Below are positions 28,323 through 36,386 of a stretch of 36,386 bases of DNA, piece after piece. Position 1 is the first letter of the stretch. Every line of letters begins with the position of its first letter. Below the pieces are notes generated by a model. That model saw only the letters and a list, made by a program, of their open reading frames with translations, searched no databases and was not told the origin of the DNA. The position numbers were made by a program, and so were the translations under genes. The stretch is from Methanobacteriaceae archaeon (lineage in GTDB: Archaea > Methanobacteriota > Methanobacteria > Methanobacteriales > Methanobacteriaceae): positions 1 to 36,386 of the forward strand of contig JAHFBZ010000013.1 of the NCBI GenBank assembly GCA_023249725.1. Reading direction: 5' to 3'.

Positions 28323-29978
28323 ATGAGAAGTGATAACATAAAAAAAGGCATACAAAGAGCCCCTCACCGGTCTCTACTCCGGGCCTGCGGCGTGACTGAT
28401 GATGACTTTGAAAAACCATTTATAGGTATCGCCAATAGCTACACCGACATAGTACCTGGCCATATTCACCTAAGAGAGTTAGCAAATACTGTTAAAGTTG
28501 GAATAGGTCAAGCTGGCGGAGTACCATTTGAATTTAATACCATGGCCATTTGTGATGGAATTGCCATGAATCATGATGGAATGCGTTACTCACTGGCATC
28601 AAGGGAAATAATCGCCGATACTGTAGAGAGCATGGCTCAAGCCCACAGCTTAGATGGGCTGGTTTTAATGCCTACTTGTGATAAAGTAGTTCCAGGTATG
28701 CTCATGGCCGCTGCAAGGCTAGATATACCTTGCATTGTAGTTACTGGAGGGCCGATGATGCCTGGAAAATTCCAAGGCAAATCTGTAGACCTCATAAATG
28801 TCTATGAAGGAGTAGGAGCTGTCACTTCTGGAAAAATGACTGAAGAAGAACTGGGTGAGTTAGAAAGATGTGCCTGTCCTGGAGCAGGATCCTGTGCGGG
28901 TTTATTCACTGCCAACACCATGGCCTGTCTCACTGAAGCTCTAGGTATGAGTTTACCAGGATGCGCTACAGCTCATGCTGTAGATTCTAAAAAAATGCGT
29001 ATTGCACGATTATCTGGTGCCCGCATAGTAGAAATGGTTAAAGAACAAATATTACCTTCTCAAATAATGACTCAAGACGCATTTAGAACATCGGTGGCTG
29101 TTGATTTAGCATTAGGTGGTTCCAGCAATACTACCCTACACATTCCAGCCATTGCTAGCGAACTGGAAGATAAAGGAGTTAAAGTTGATCTGGAGCTTTT
29201 TGATAAAATGAGTACGGAAATTCCTCACATTGCATCCATATCCCCTGCAGGAGAACACATGATGCTGGACCTGGACCGGGCCGGAGGAATTCCAGCTGTT
29301 TTAAAAACTCTGGCAAGTAAGATAAACACTCAAAATCCAACATGCACCGGCCTTTCTGTAGAAGAAAATCTGAAAGGGGTGGAAGTGCGTGATGAAACAG
29401 TTATTCGGCCTCTAGAAAATCCAGTGCATAGTGAAGGAGGAATAGCTGTTCTGAAGGGCAATCTTGCACCTAATGGTTCAGTTATAAAGCAAGGTGCCGT
29501 TGATGAGAATATGATGGCCCATAATGGACCTGCTAGAGTATTTAACAGCGAAGATGAGTGTGTAGAGGCCATATTTGACCATCAGATAAAAGAAGGAGAC
29601 ATTATTGTAATTCGATATGAAGGCCCTAAGGGCGGCCCAGGTATGAGAGAAATGTTAAATCCAACATCCGCCATTGTGGGGATGGGAATAAAATCTGTGG
29701 CCCTTATAACAGATGGAAGGTTCTCTGGAGGAACTAGAGGTCCGTGCATTGGCCATGTATCTCCTGAAGCCATGGCAAATGGACCTATAGCAGCAGTCCG
29801 TGACGGAGATATTATAAAAATTGACATACCTCAAAGAATTCTAGAAGTAGAACTTTCTGATGATGAGATTCGAGAAAGAATTGCATCTGCAACTAAGCCT
29901 GAACGCAAACTTAAGGGTTGGCTTGCCAGATATCAAAAACTGGTCAGTTCAGCAGATAAAGGTGGAATTTTAAGATAA
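28323..29978 (+). CDS. ilvD: Dihydroxy-acid dehydratase
   Basis: Iron-sulfur enzyme of valine, isoleucine and leucine synthesis, 551 aa. Cluster cysteines sit in MAICDGIAM (C77), [11 protein letters not shown] (C119) and [16 protein letters not shown] (C191); [15 protein letters not shown] is the C-terminal family signature. Length and order are normal. GGTGGTTTC precedes the ATG. No other ilv or leu gene is adjacent. It is divergent from the MgtC-like gene, sharing an AT-rich promoter gap of about 110 bases. Confidence 0.97.
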   Translation: MRSDNIKKGIQRAPHRSLLRACGVTDDDFEKPFIGIANSYTDIVPGHIHLRELANTVKVGIGQAGGVPFEFNTMAICDGIAMNHDGMRYSLASREIIADTVESMAQAHSLDGLVLMPTCDKVVPGMLMAAARLDIPCIVVTGGPMMPGKFQGKSVDLINVYEGVGAVTSGKMTEEELGELERCACPGAGSCAGLFTANTMACLTEALGMSLPGCATAHAVDSKKMRIARLSGARIVEMVKEQILPSQIMTQDAFRTSVAVDLALGGSSNTTLHIPAIASELEDKGVKVDLELFDKMSTEIPHIASISPAGEHMMLDLDRAGGIPAVLKTLASKINTQNPTCTGLSVEENLKGVEVRDETVIRPLENPVHSEGGIAVLKGNLAPNGSVIKQGAVDENMMAHNGPARVFNSEDECVEAIFDHQIKEGDIIVIRYEGPKGGPGMREMLNPTSAIVGMGIKSVALITDGRFSGGTRGPCIGHVSPEAMANGPIAAVRDGDIIKIDIPQRILEVELSDDEIRERIASATKPERKLKGWLARYQKLVSSADKGGILR

Positions 29979-30195
29979 TATCTCTAAAAATCTAAAAATA
30001 TGGAAAACTAAGTTGGGCATAAGTATAATAACAATTTGCTTTCAATGATAAAAAGTGAAGAATATTCATTTGAATAAAGTAATTTTGATAAAATATTATT
30101 GAATTAATATTTTTAACCCAATTTAGAAATTAATAAGTAAAATTTAAATCAATATCTTAAAATTTAAATAAATCACAGGGAAATTAGGTGTTTGA

Positions 30196-30630
30196 ATGGG
30201 TGATAACGATCAAATCAAAGAAATTGCAATTTATATCGCAATTATTATCATTGGAGTAATAGCAGCCCAGCACATGAATGTTGTGGTATCTGAAAGTATG
30301 GAACCGGTTTTTTACCGAGGTGACATAGTTCTAGTAGAAAAAGCAAATTTTTTAGGAATCCACGAGTTTAACCCAGAAGACGTTAAAAAAGGAGATATTG
30401 TAATTTACAATGCCAACTGGTTCCCGGATCCAGTCATTCACCGGGTTGTTGCAACTGGAACCGCTAAAAACGGTACAAAATATTACATTATAAAAGGAGA
30501 TAATAATCCCATTCCCGATCCTGCAGTAGCGTATCCCTCGCAAATAACTGCTAGAGTAATAACTATAGGAAATCAGCCGATTTTCATTCCTAGAATTGGA
30601 TATATAACTCTGTGGATTAGGGGATTATAA
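30196..30630 (+). CDS. Archaeal type I signal peptidase
   Basis: Membrane serine protease that removes signal peptides from exported proteins, 144 aa. One N-terminal helix (about 9-24) anchors it. The catalytic Ser34 is in [10 protein letters not shown]82 in VIHRVVATG replaces the bacterial Lys, as in Sec11-type enzymes; and D102 in [10 protein letters not shown] is the third conserved residue, with D108 after it. It is shorter than bacterial LepB, as is normal for archaea. The ATG at 30196 has only a weak purine-rich site upstream. A strong hairpin terminator follows at once. Confidence 0.9.
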   Translation: MGDNDQIKEIAIYIAIIIIGVIAAQHMNVVVSESMEPVFYRGDIVLVEKANFLGIHEFNPEDVKKGDIVIYNANWFPDPVIHRVVATGTAKNGTKYYIIKGDNNPIPDPAVAYPSQITARVITIGNQPIFIPRIGYITLWIRGL

Positions 30631-30637
30631 TTAAGTT

Positions 30638-30682
30638 AAGGAATTAAGGATAAATCCTTCACTTAATAATTCCTTTTTATTT
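30638..30682 (+). terminator. Signal peptidase terminator
   Basis: AAGGAATTA (30638-30646) pairs with TAATTCCTT (30667-30675), enclosing an inner AAGGA/TCCTT hairpin, followed by a T-rich run to 30678 and beyond. It starts 7 bases after the stop. Confidence 0.7.
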
Positions 30683-30877
30683 TAAATTAAAGTAAAAAAA
30701 TTGTTTTTATCTAATTAATTTTATAAATTTTTATTATAATTTCCCCATAAATAATGTTAATTTTATTAATAAAAGAAATTAAATCATAAAGATGATTTAT
30801 AATAAAAGTAGTTTTACTTAATTTAAATGATTTATTCTATTAATCAATATTTTTATTAACATTTGCCAGGTGTATTC

Positions 30878-32590
30878 ATGTTTGCATTAATTAAAGAAGA
30901 AGCATTAAATTCATTAAAAACAGCTTTAAATAAGCTTGATTATCCAATTCCTGACGAAATAAAACTGGAAATACCACCCAATCCCCAAATGGGTGATTTG
31001 GCCACTACAATTTCCTTCCAGCTGGCCAAGGAACTGAAAAAATCTCCTATGGAAATAACTCAAAACATTTTAAAGGTTCTGGATACTCCAGAAACATTCC
31101 TTAAAGTGGAATCAAAGGGACCTTACATAAATTTCTATGTAAATTATCAAAACTTTTCAAAAATAGTTTTAGAAGGAATAGATGAAAATTACGGTCAATT
31201 ACCCTCATTATCCGAAAAAGTGGTTCTGGAACATACATCAGCCAACCCTAATGGGCCATTACACATTGGACACATTAGAAATGCCATTATTGGTGATTCA
31301 CTAGCTAGGGTTTTAAAATCAGCAGGTTATGAAGTGGAAACCCAGTACTATGTCAATGATATGGGGCGTCAAATCGCCATGGTAGTTTGGGGAATGTTAA
31401 ATCTTGGTAAAAAACTGGAAGAATATGGGAAAGGTGAAAAAAAGGATCACCAAATTGGTAAACTCTACTTCCAAGTCAATGAAAAATTAAAAGAAGAACC
31501 GGAATTAAGAGAAGAAATTAATGAACTTATTAGGCGTTATGAATCAGGGAAAGAAGAAGAACTTAATGCCACATTTAAACTTGCCGTAGATAGCTGCCTA
31601 CAAGGTATGGAAATCACCATGAACCGTTTACATGTGCATCACGACGATTTTGTATGGGAAGGGAAATTCGTGAGAAACAATGCCGTGTGGGATGTGGTGG
31701 AGCGCCTCAAGGAAAGCGGCCGCACCAAAACCAATGAAGTTCTCTACCTAGATTTAGAAGAATTTGGCATAGAAAAGGAACTGATACTAACCCGCTCTGA
31801 TGGAACCTCTCTTTATTCCACCAGAGACCTGGCCTATCACCTGGAAAAATCTGAAAAAGGAGATGTGGTGCTAGATATTTTAGGATCTGACCATAAACTA
31901 GCCATTGATCAAATAAGAATTGCTATGGGACTTTTAGGTGGAAAATCTCCTGAAGTCATTTTCTATGAATTCATAACCTTGCCTGAAGGTTCCATGTCCA
32001 CTCGAAGAGGAGTATTTATTTCTGTAGATGATTTAATGAATGAATCCATTGATAGGGCCATGAAAGAAATTAAATCCCGAAGATCTGATTTATCTGAAGA
32101 AGAATCTCAGAAAATCGCCAGAGAAATTGGTATTGGGGCCATAAGATATTACATTGCTCGTTTATCCCCAGAAAAGCACATTGTATTTAAGTGGGATGAA
32201 GCTTTGAGCTTTGAGAGGGGTTGTGCTTCTATTCAGTACGCCCATGCCCGGGCCGGTAAATTACTTGAAAAATCTGGCCTTTTAAAAGATGGAAAACTTG
32301 AAGGTTTGCAATTAGAAGAAAACTGGGTACTGGATGAGGTGGAAATTGACTTAATCCGGACTCTTTCCAAATTCCCTAATGTAGTTGATGAATCTGCTCG
32401 AATCAGAAGAGTACATAATCTGGCCCAGTATGCTCAAGATCTGGCCAGTGCATTTAATAAATTCTACAAGGCCACTCCCGTGATTGGTTCCGATTATGAG
32501 AAGGCCCGTTTGATTCTGGTGGATCACAGTAAGATTACCATCCATAATTGTCTGGAATTACTGGGAGTTAGTGCTCCTGAGAGTATGTGA
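30878..32590 (+). CDS. argS: Arginyl-tRNA synthetase
   Basis: Class I synthetase of 570 aa that charges tRNA-Arg. The N-terminal additional domain (1 to about 110) contacts the tRNA D-loop; the HIGH signature is H129-H132 in [16 protein letters not shown]. The KMSKS loop is replaced by [10 protein letters not shown] near 370, as in many ArgRS. The helical anticodon domain ends the protein. A frame reaches back to a TTG at 30863, but AGGTG at 30868-30872 spaces well with the ATG at 30878. Monocistronic, with a T-rich stretch after the stop. Confidence 0.96.
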   Translation: MFALIKEEALNSLKTALNKLDYPIPDEIKLEIPPNPQMGDLATTISFQLAKELKKSPMEITQNILKVLDTPETFLKVESKGPYINFYVNYQNFSKIVLEGIDENYGQLPSLSEKVVLEHTSANPNGPLHIGHIRNAIIGDSLARVLKSAGYEVETQYYVNDMGRQIAMVVWGMLNLGKKLEEYGKGEKKDHQIGKLYFQVNEKLKEEPELREEINELIRRYESGKEEELNATFKLAVDSCLQGMEITMNRLHVHHDDFVWEGKFVRNNAVWDVVERLKESGRTKTNEVLYLDLEEFGIEKELILTRSDGTSLYSTRDLAYHLEKSEKGDVVLDILGSDHKLAIDQIRIAMGLLGGKSPEVIFYEFITLPEGSMSTRRGVFISVDDLMNESIDRAMKEIKSRRSDLSEEESQKIAREIGIGAIRYYIARLSPEKHIVFKWDEALSFERGCASIQYAHARAGKLLEKSGLLKDGKLEGLQLEENWVLDEVEIDLIRTLSKFPNVVDESARIRRVHNLAQYAQDLASAFNKFYKATPVIGSDYEKARLILVDHSKITIHNCLELLGVSAPESM

Positions 32591-32736
32591 CTTGGTGAAA
32601 CTTGTTAAATAATAATGTTTTTTTATTTGTTCAAAATAATTTTAAAAATAGAGATATTTTGATTAAATTGTTGAAAGATATTTCAAAGCATCCCGAATAA
32701 AGCTGTAATTGTCTTATTAAAGAAGTGGTTAGTGAG

Positions 32737-32836
32737 TTAAATTGATTTTAATCCCAGATCTTTTAATCTATCTCCTTCATCTTTTTCTTTTTACAGCAAA
32801 TATTAAGTATGGGCCCTCATGAAAATCCCGCCACTA
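32737..32836 (-). pseudogene. Possible remnant of a decayed reading frame
   Basis: On the minus strand an open segment reads WRDFHEGPYLIFAVKRKR, then stops; a +1 shift in an A-run (AAAAAGAAAAA) continues as EKDEGDRLKDLGLKSI and ends in TAA. Both parts look protein-like, but there is no start and the match to any family is unknown. It could be chance. Confidence 0.2.
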
Positions 32837-32865
32837 AAAAATAAGGGCAAATAGTTTAATTTATA

Positions 32866-33109
32866 ATAAATAGTGATTATTTTATTTCTTCTTTTATTCC
32901 ATCCTTTTCTTCAACTTTTATCAAATTATAAACCACTGAAGCCAATAATAAAAGCACTCCCCAAAGTATCAGCCGGGACAGGCCATTAAATTCGAAATCT
33001 GGCCAATAAGTGAGAAAAATCTCAGATAACAACAATCCGCCAACAATAAAACTTAAAATAGCAACTATAATAGCAAAAACATTACGCCAAACAACCATAA
33101 AAAATCACC
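32866..33109 (-). repeat. 244-bp direct repeat, copy A
   Basis: This segment matches 35131-35374 with about 7 substitutions and no gaps, a constant offset of 2265. It covers the whole small membrane protein gene plus its ribosome binding site and a few bases beyond the stop. This points to recent duplication or gene conversion. Confidence 0.9.
32877..33098 (-). CDS. Small two-helix membrane protein, copy A
   Basis: A 73-aa protein with two membrane helices (about 7-31 and 42-61) and a charged C-terminal tail, KVEEKDGIKEEIK. The family is not recognised. GGGGTGAT precedes the ATG. It follows X1 by 53 bases on the same strand and is nearly identical to the copy at 35142-35363, which likewise follows an X gene. 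The pairing suggests that the membrane protein and the X protein work together, perhaps as a membrane-bound protective pair (inference). Confidence 0.75.
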   Translation of the reverse strand: MVVWRNVFAIIVAILSFIVGGLLLSEIFLTYWPDFEFNGLSRLILWGVLLLLASVVYNLIKVEEKDGIKEEIK

Positions 33110-33151
33110 CCATCAAAACACCTTTAAACATTTCATAACATCCTGATTAAA

Positions 33152-33895
33152 TCACAACCATTTCATAACATCACAATTAACCAACTTCAAATAAACACGA
33201 TTACCCACCAAAACATCTTCAACACTTATACGATCACGACCATCCAAAACCGCACTACAACCAGCCCACAACTGAGTAGCAGCCTGCTCATTAACCGAAA
33301 TAGGAGTGAAATCATTACCTGGCCAAGTATTAACCATAATATTCAGCCTAAGATTATTAAAAGCCAAATTTAGCTTGCCTGCTTTTTTGTTTTCCCATTT
33401 TAGTTTACCTAGTTTTTTGAAAAAGTCTGGTGTGACTTCAGGCGTCTCCTTAGACGAATCAAAATCCTCCAACAAAAACATCAAACGAACCGGCAAAACA
33501 CTACCAAAAAACATCCGATAATCATCCAAAGTCAACTTACGACCCACCCTAAGAAAATAAAGACTAGGAATAAAAGTAAAATGAAGCCAAACATCTTTAG
33601 GTCCCAGTAAACCGGTGAATGATGTGCGTAGAGGAAAATCACTCATATTCTCAGCAGCATATTTAACAAAAGAAGGGACCTCCTCAATTTCACTAGTATC
33701 TACACCAGGTTCATTGATTTCATCCAGATCAACATAAGTCAAATCCTTATAAACACTGGAATGCTCCAACTCCAAAGTCAAATCCACCAACTCAACCACA
33801 CCACCAATATCACCAAAATTACTAAGAAACTTCTCAACCTTCTCTTCCTTTGTATCGTTACTTAAAAAGCCTATAATATTGTTAATAAACCCCAT
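33152..33895 (-). CDS. X-family protein, intact copy X1
   Basis: A 247-aa soluble protein of unrecognised family. It starts MGFINNIIGFLSND and has an acidic N-terminal half, a central FPLR...FTFIPSLYFLRVGRKLTLDDY region, the conserved MFLLEDFDSSKETPEVTPDFFKKLGK (about 139-164), and a C-terminal AGCSAVLDGRDRISVEDVLVGNRVYLKLVN. The frameshifted X2 and truncated X3 at the window end are clear paralogs over these blocks. No catalytic motif or membrane helix is seen. AGGAGGATAGGT lies before the ATG. It sits directly downstream of the Lys-rich, possibly exported protein, the position of an immunity gene in effector loci (inference). Strand composition changes sharply at about 33356-33455. Confidence 0.75.
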   Translation of the reverse strand: MGFINNIIGFLSNDTKEEKVEKFLSNFGDIGGVVELVDLTLELEHSSVYKDLTYVDLDEINEPGVDTSEIEEVPSFVKYAAENMSDFPLRTSFTGLLGPKDVWLHFTFIPSLYFLRVGRKLTLDDYRMFFGSVLPVRLMFLLEDFDSSKETPEVTPDFFKKLGKLKWENKKAGKLNLAFNNLRLNIMVNTWPGNDFTPISVNEQAATQLWAGCSAVLDGRDRISVEDVLVGNRVYLKLVNCDVMKWL

Positions 33896-33966
33896 TTTAG
33901 ACCTATCCTCCTAAAATTTTATTTTTGTTTTAGTAAAATTTATCGTGTTTTATTGTGATTATTTTT

Positions 33967-35082
33967 TTACCATAAATGCCATTTTTTACCTGTCTTGCTC
34001 AAATAATCCAGTCCTTGTTTTATAATAGGCGCATTTCTAAGTTTTTTATAAATTTTAGTTTTTCTAATTGGATCTAAATATTTATGAGCAACGGGTTTTA
34101 CATATTTTTTATTAAAACTTTTAACTTTACTTTTTGCCTTTTTCCATTTCTTTTGAGCTTGATGGTACTTAGATTTAATATAACCCTTTTTTCCTTTCTT
34201 TTTATATTCTTTATACTCTTTACTAAGGCCTTTTACGATTTTTTTAGGAATATGTGGTTTCACAGCTTTATAAACACCCTTAATAGTTTTTTTAGCAGCA
34301 TATTTAAAATTTTTAACTAAAACATTTTTAAAAGCATTTACTTTATTTTTTACATACCTTGTTTTATTAGGAGCATTGACAAAACCTCCCCAATCAGTCA
34401 CAATAGAACGCTTAAACTGATAAGCACTAAAAGACTTCAAACCCTTATTTAAATAATCCAATACAACATTTTTCTTACTCTTAGCCGCAACACGACCAAC
34501 AAATTTTGCAAAAACATCAACCAAAGTACTAGCACCCGGAAACAAAACATTACCCACAACAGAAACTAAATCCTTAATATTTCTGTTATTCAAATGCAGT
34601 TTTTCAAGCAAATACTTGAAAACATTCTTAAGTTGAAAATATTTTTCACTGTTTTTTAATGTTTTAAGTAAATTAGATAATAATTTATTGTTTTTTAAGC
34701 TTTTAGGTAGTATTCTAGCTAAATATTTACCTCCACCAGTAGCTAATCGTGCAATAGGAATAATAGCAATTAAATCTATTAAGAAATTGCCCACAGAGAC
34801 ATTTCCATGTTCATCCACTCCGGCCAAACCATCCAGGAGCCATTTTATATTTCCACCACCCCAAGTCTTATCCAGGTTACTATAACCATAGACATGAAAC
34901 ATGGTTGTATTCCAGAAATCCCAGAAATTACCTGTTTTCCCAGCTTTCTTAGAGGCCTCGCCCGATTTATAAGAAACATAATTAAAAATATTCCAAATAA
35001 AATGCTTCAACGGCCTAAAATGCTTGGAAAATAATATTAAAACTAAAAGCAAACAACATGCTATTAAAAAAAAGAAATTCAA
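33967..35082 (-). CDS. Lys-rich protein with N-terminal hydrophobic segment, candidate effector
   Basis: A 371-aa protein I do not recognise. Residues 2-18 (NFFFLIACCLLLVLILF) are a signal or anchor. A second hydrophobic stretch, VGNFLIDLIAIIPIARLATGGG at 97-118, recalls the pre-toxin segments of bacterial polymorphic toxins. Residues about 245-371 are extremely basic (many KK, KxxK), ending YLSKTGKKWHLW. The start is TTG (35082) with no ribosome binding site, and a stop codon directly precedes it; the next in-frame ATG is codon 61. It is flanked on both sides by copies of an X gene plus a small membrane protein. The toxin or effector role is inference; a DNA- or wall-binding structural protein is an alternative. 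Confidence 0.6.
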   Translation of the reverse strand: MNFFFLIACCLLLVLILFSKHFRPLKHFIWNIFNYVSYKSGEASKKAGKTGNFWDFWNTTMFHVYGYSNLDKTWGGGNIKWLLDGLAGVDEHGNVSVGNFLIDLIAIIPIARLATGGGKYLARILPKSLKNNKLLSNLLKTLKNSEKYFQLKNVFKYLLEKLHLNNRNIKDLVSVVGNVLFPGASTLVDVFAKFVGRVAAKSKKNVVLDYLNKGLKSFSAYQFKRSIVTDWGGFVNAPNKTRYVKNKVNAFKNVLVKNFKYAAKKTIKGVYKAVKPHIPKKIVKGLSKEYKEYKKKGKKGYIKSKYHQAQKKWKKAKSKVKSFNKKYVKPVAHKYLDPIRKTKIYKKLRNAPIIKQGLDYLSKTGKKWHLW

Positions 35083-35130
35083 TCAAAATATAAAAAAATG
35101 AGAATATAAAAAAATATCTAAATTCATAAA

Positions 35131-35374
35131 ATAAATAGTGATTATTTTATTTCTTCTTTTATTCCATCCTTTTTATCAACTTTTATCAAATTATAAACCA
35201 CTGAAGCCAATAATAAAAGCACTCCCCAAAGTATCAGCCGGGACAGGCCATTAAATTTGAAATCTGGCCAATAAGTGAGAAAAATCTCAGATAACAACAA
35301 TCCACCAACAATAAAACTTAAAATAGCAACTATAACCGCAAAAACATTACGCCAAACAACCATCAAAAATCACC
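35131..35374 (-). repeat. 244-bp direct repeat, copy B
   Basis: Near-perfect copy of 32866-33109 at a fixed offset of 2265 bases, same orientation, about 7 differences. The 2-kb between the copies holds the Lys-rich protein and X1, so recombination between them would delete both. Confidence 0.9.
35142..35363 (-). CDS. Small two-helix membrane protein, copy B
   Basis: A 73-aa protein differing from copy A by only a few residues (KVDKKDG for KVEEKDG, FAVIVA for FAIIVA, FKFNG for FEFNG), with the same two membrane helices. AGGTGAT precedes the ATG at 35363; an in-frame TTG just before it is not needed. It follows the X2 pseudogene by 36 bases, repeating the X then membrane-protein order of the other copy. 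The gene is intact although its X partner is frameshifted. No function is known. Confidence 0.75.
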   Translation of the reverse strand: MVVWRNVFAVIVAILSFIVGGLLLSEIFLTYWPDFKFNGLSRLILWGVLLLLASVVYNLIKVDKKDGIKEEIK

Positions 35375-35399
35375 TATCAATAAACCCTTATTAAACATT

Positions 35400-36106
35400 T
35401 CATAAAGACCTAATCAAACTATCCAAATCCGTATTAACTAATTTAATGTAAACTTTATTAGCTGTTACAATATCAGACACACTTAGATAATTACGACCTT
35501 CTTTAACGGCACTGCAGCCGGCCAAAAAGTCCAACCAAGCAATCTCATTAACACCAAAAGTAACTGGTGATTCACAATATGTATTAACTTTAATTACCTG
35601 CCGAATATCTAAAAATCCATCAATCAATTTTTTAGCACGTTTATCCTTCTTCTTAATCTTACCAACTTCCTAAAAAACTCTTCATCAACTGGAGGAGTTT
35701 CCAAGTTGGAATCAAAATCTTCTAAGAGGAATATTATTCGTGTGGTTAGGTTGCTGTGGAATACTGTTGTGTTTTCTTCTAAGCTCAGTTCTCGGCCTAA
35801 TTGGCAGCGCCAAATATTCCAAATGAAAGTATATGTCACATAAAAATCCTTAACATCAAACAAAGGAATAAAAGGCAGGCGCAAAGGAAAAGTAGACAAA
35901 TACTTAACCGCACACTTCACCAGCACAAGATCCTCGACATCAACATCCGCCCCACCATCAAAACCAATGAAAACCGTCTTCTTATAAACCTCAGACTCAA
36001 CTAAGGCCAAATAACCATCCACCACATCTTTTACGCCATTAAGATTACCAAAATCACTGAGAACACGGTCCACGACTTCTTCATTACTTTTATCAAAAAA
36101 CCCCAT
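35400..36106 (-). pseudogene. X-family protein, frameshifted copy X2
   Basis: The N-terminal frame starts at ATG 36106 (MGFFDKSNEEVVD, AGAGGT upstream) and reads 160 codons; the C-terminal frame reads to 35400. Alignment to X1 and X3 places the break at 35662-35663: on the coding strand TTGGTAAG stands where X3 has TGGGTAAG and X1 has CTAGGTAAA, so one G is missing after the conserved FFRKL. Adding one base restores FFRKLGKIKKKDKRAKKLIDGFLD and the family C-terminus ending VYIKLVNTDLDSLIRSL. A TAG lies in the second frame just upstream of the break, which argues against a simple programmed -1 slip. The stretch of opposite strand composition at about 35670-35815 is also notable. Confidence 0.75.
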
Positions 36107-36120
36107 GAAAAGTACCTCTC

Positions 36121-36386
36121 TTATAAAGACCTGATCAAACTATCCAAATCAGTATTAACCAACTTAATATAAACCTTATTCCCAATTACAATATCCTCTG
36201 CGCTAATAACATTCCTACCACTATGCACCGCACTACAACCAGCCAAAAAACGAGTCCAAGCAATCTCATTAGCACCAAAAGTCATAGGAGACCTATTAAA
36301 AGTATTCATCTTAACTGCTTGACGAAGATCCAAAAAACGATCCGCTAACTTCTTAGCACCTTTATCCAACTTCTTAATCTTACCCA
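36121..36386 (-). CDS. X-family protein, copy X3, truncated by window end
   Basis: Only the C-terminal part, about 87 codons, is inside the window; the start is beyond 36386. It reads GKIKKLDKGAKKLADRFLDL and ends with the same VYIKLVNTDLDSLIRSL as X2, and holds the FLAGCSAVHSGRN block also seen in X1. The frame is open to the edge and keeps the GGGTAAG that X2 has lost. Its stop is 14 bases from the X2 start, so the copies are in one tight operon. A Leu codon (TTG) at 36369 is not a start. Confidence 0.7.
   Translation of the reverse strand, partial: GKIKKLDKGAKKLADRFLDLRQAVKMNTFNRSPMTFGANEIAWTRFLAGCSAVHSGRNVISAEDIVIGNKVYIKLVNTDLDSLIRSL

Noticed and set aside
35655-35680. Programmed -1 frameshifting in X2
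   Set aside because: The TTTTTTA run is tempting, but in the second frame a TAG lies just downstream of it, so a slip there would terminate. One missing G explains the break fully.

Overview
The window is a piece of a methanogen chromosome, almost certainly a mesophilic member of the Methanobacteriales close to Methanobacterium. The evidence is F420-dependent methylene-H4MPT dehydrogenase (mtd), a fused Fae-Hps, a CfbB/CbiA-type amidase, stand-alone TrpB2, archaeal ThrRS and ArgRS, archaeal signal peptidase, strongly AT-rich intergenic DNA, TATA-like boxes, and GGTGAT/GGAGG ribosome binding sites. No rRNA, tRNA, CRISPR array or insertion sequence was recognised.

Layout. 202-4490: trpB2, a small Asn/Thr-rich surface protein, fae-hps and an iron-sulfur flavoprotein, each as its own unit. 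4672-7803: a polysaccharide flippase with a ModE-type regulator, then a 2[4Fe-4S] ferredoxin overlapping hisB. 8132-9671 (minus): an HD-domain phosphohydrolase and a small helical protein. 9905-11835: a PD-(D/E)XK nuclease facing an ApeA-like HEPN protein whose 5' end is lost in the mtd terminator; this looks like a small defence-type insert. 11836-17977 (minus): mtd, a C39 peptidase-like protein, a DUF354/GT-B protein overlapping a Wzy-like polymerase, cfbB/cbiA, and a secreted zinc-ribbon protein. 18620-23378: a radical SAM DNA-repair-type protein, a ParA operon with an unusual ParB-N-terminus-like partner, and thrS. 23629-26846: a TrmB regulator divergent from a rubredoxin-hcp operon (the rubredoxin is a 51-aa gene), then a cupin. 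26972-32590: an MgtC/DUF4010 membrane protein, ilvD, signal peptidase and argS.

The accessory part is the right end, 32866-36386, entirely on the minus strand. In transcription order it holds a truncated copy X3, a frameshifted copy X2, a small two-helix membrane protein, a Lys-rich 371-aa protein with an N-terminal hydrophobic segment, an intact copy X1, and a second nearly identical copy of the small membrane protein. The repeated X plus membrane-protein pairs around one basic, possibly exported protein resemble an effector with tandem immunity-like paralogs. The families are not ones I recognise. This is the best candidate here for an undescribed system; the functional reading is inference.

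The remaining genes are mostly ordinary methanogen housekeeping: C1 metabolism (mtd, fae-hps), cofactor synthesis, branched-chain amino acid, histidine and tryptophan synthesis, aminoacylation, redox and nitrosative defence (rubredoxin, Hcp, flavoprotein), and cell-envelope glycan handling.
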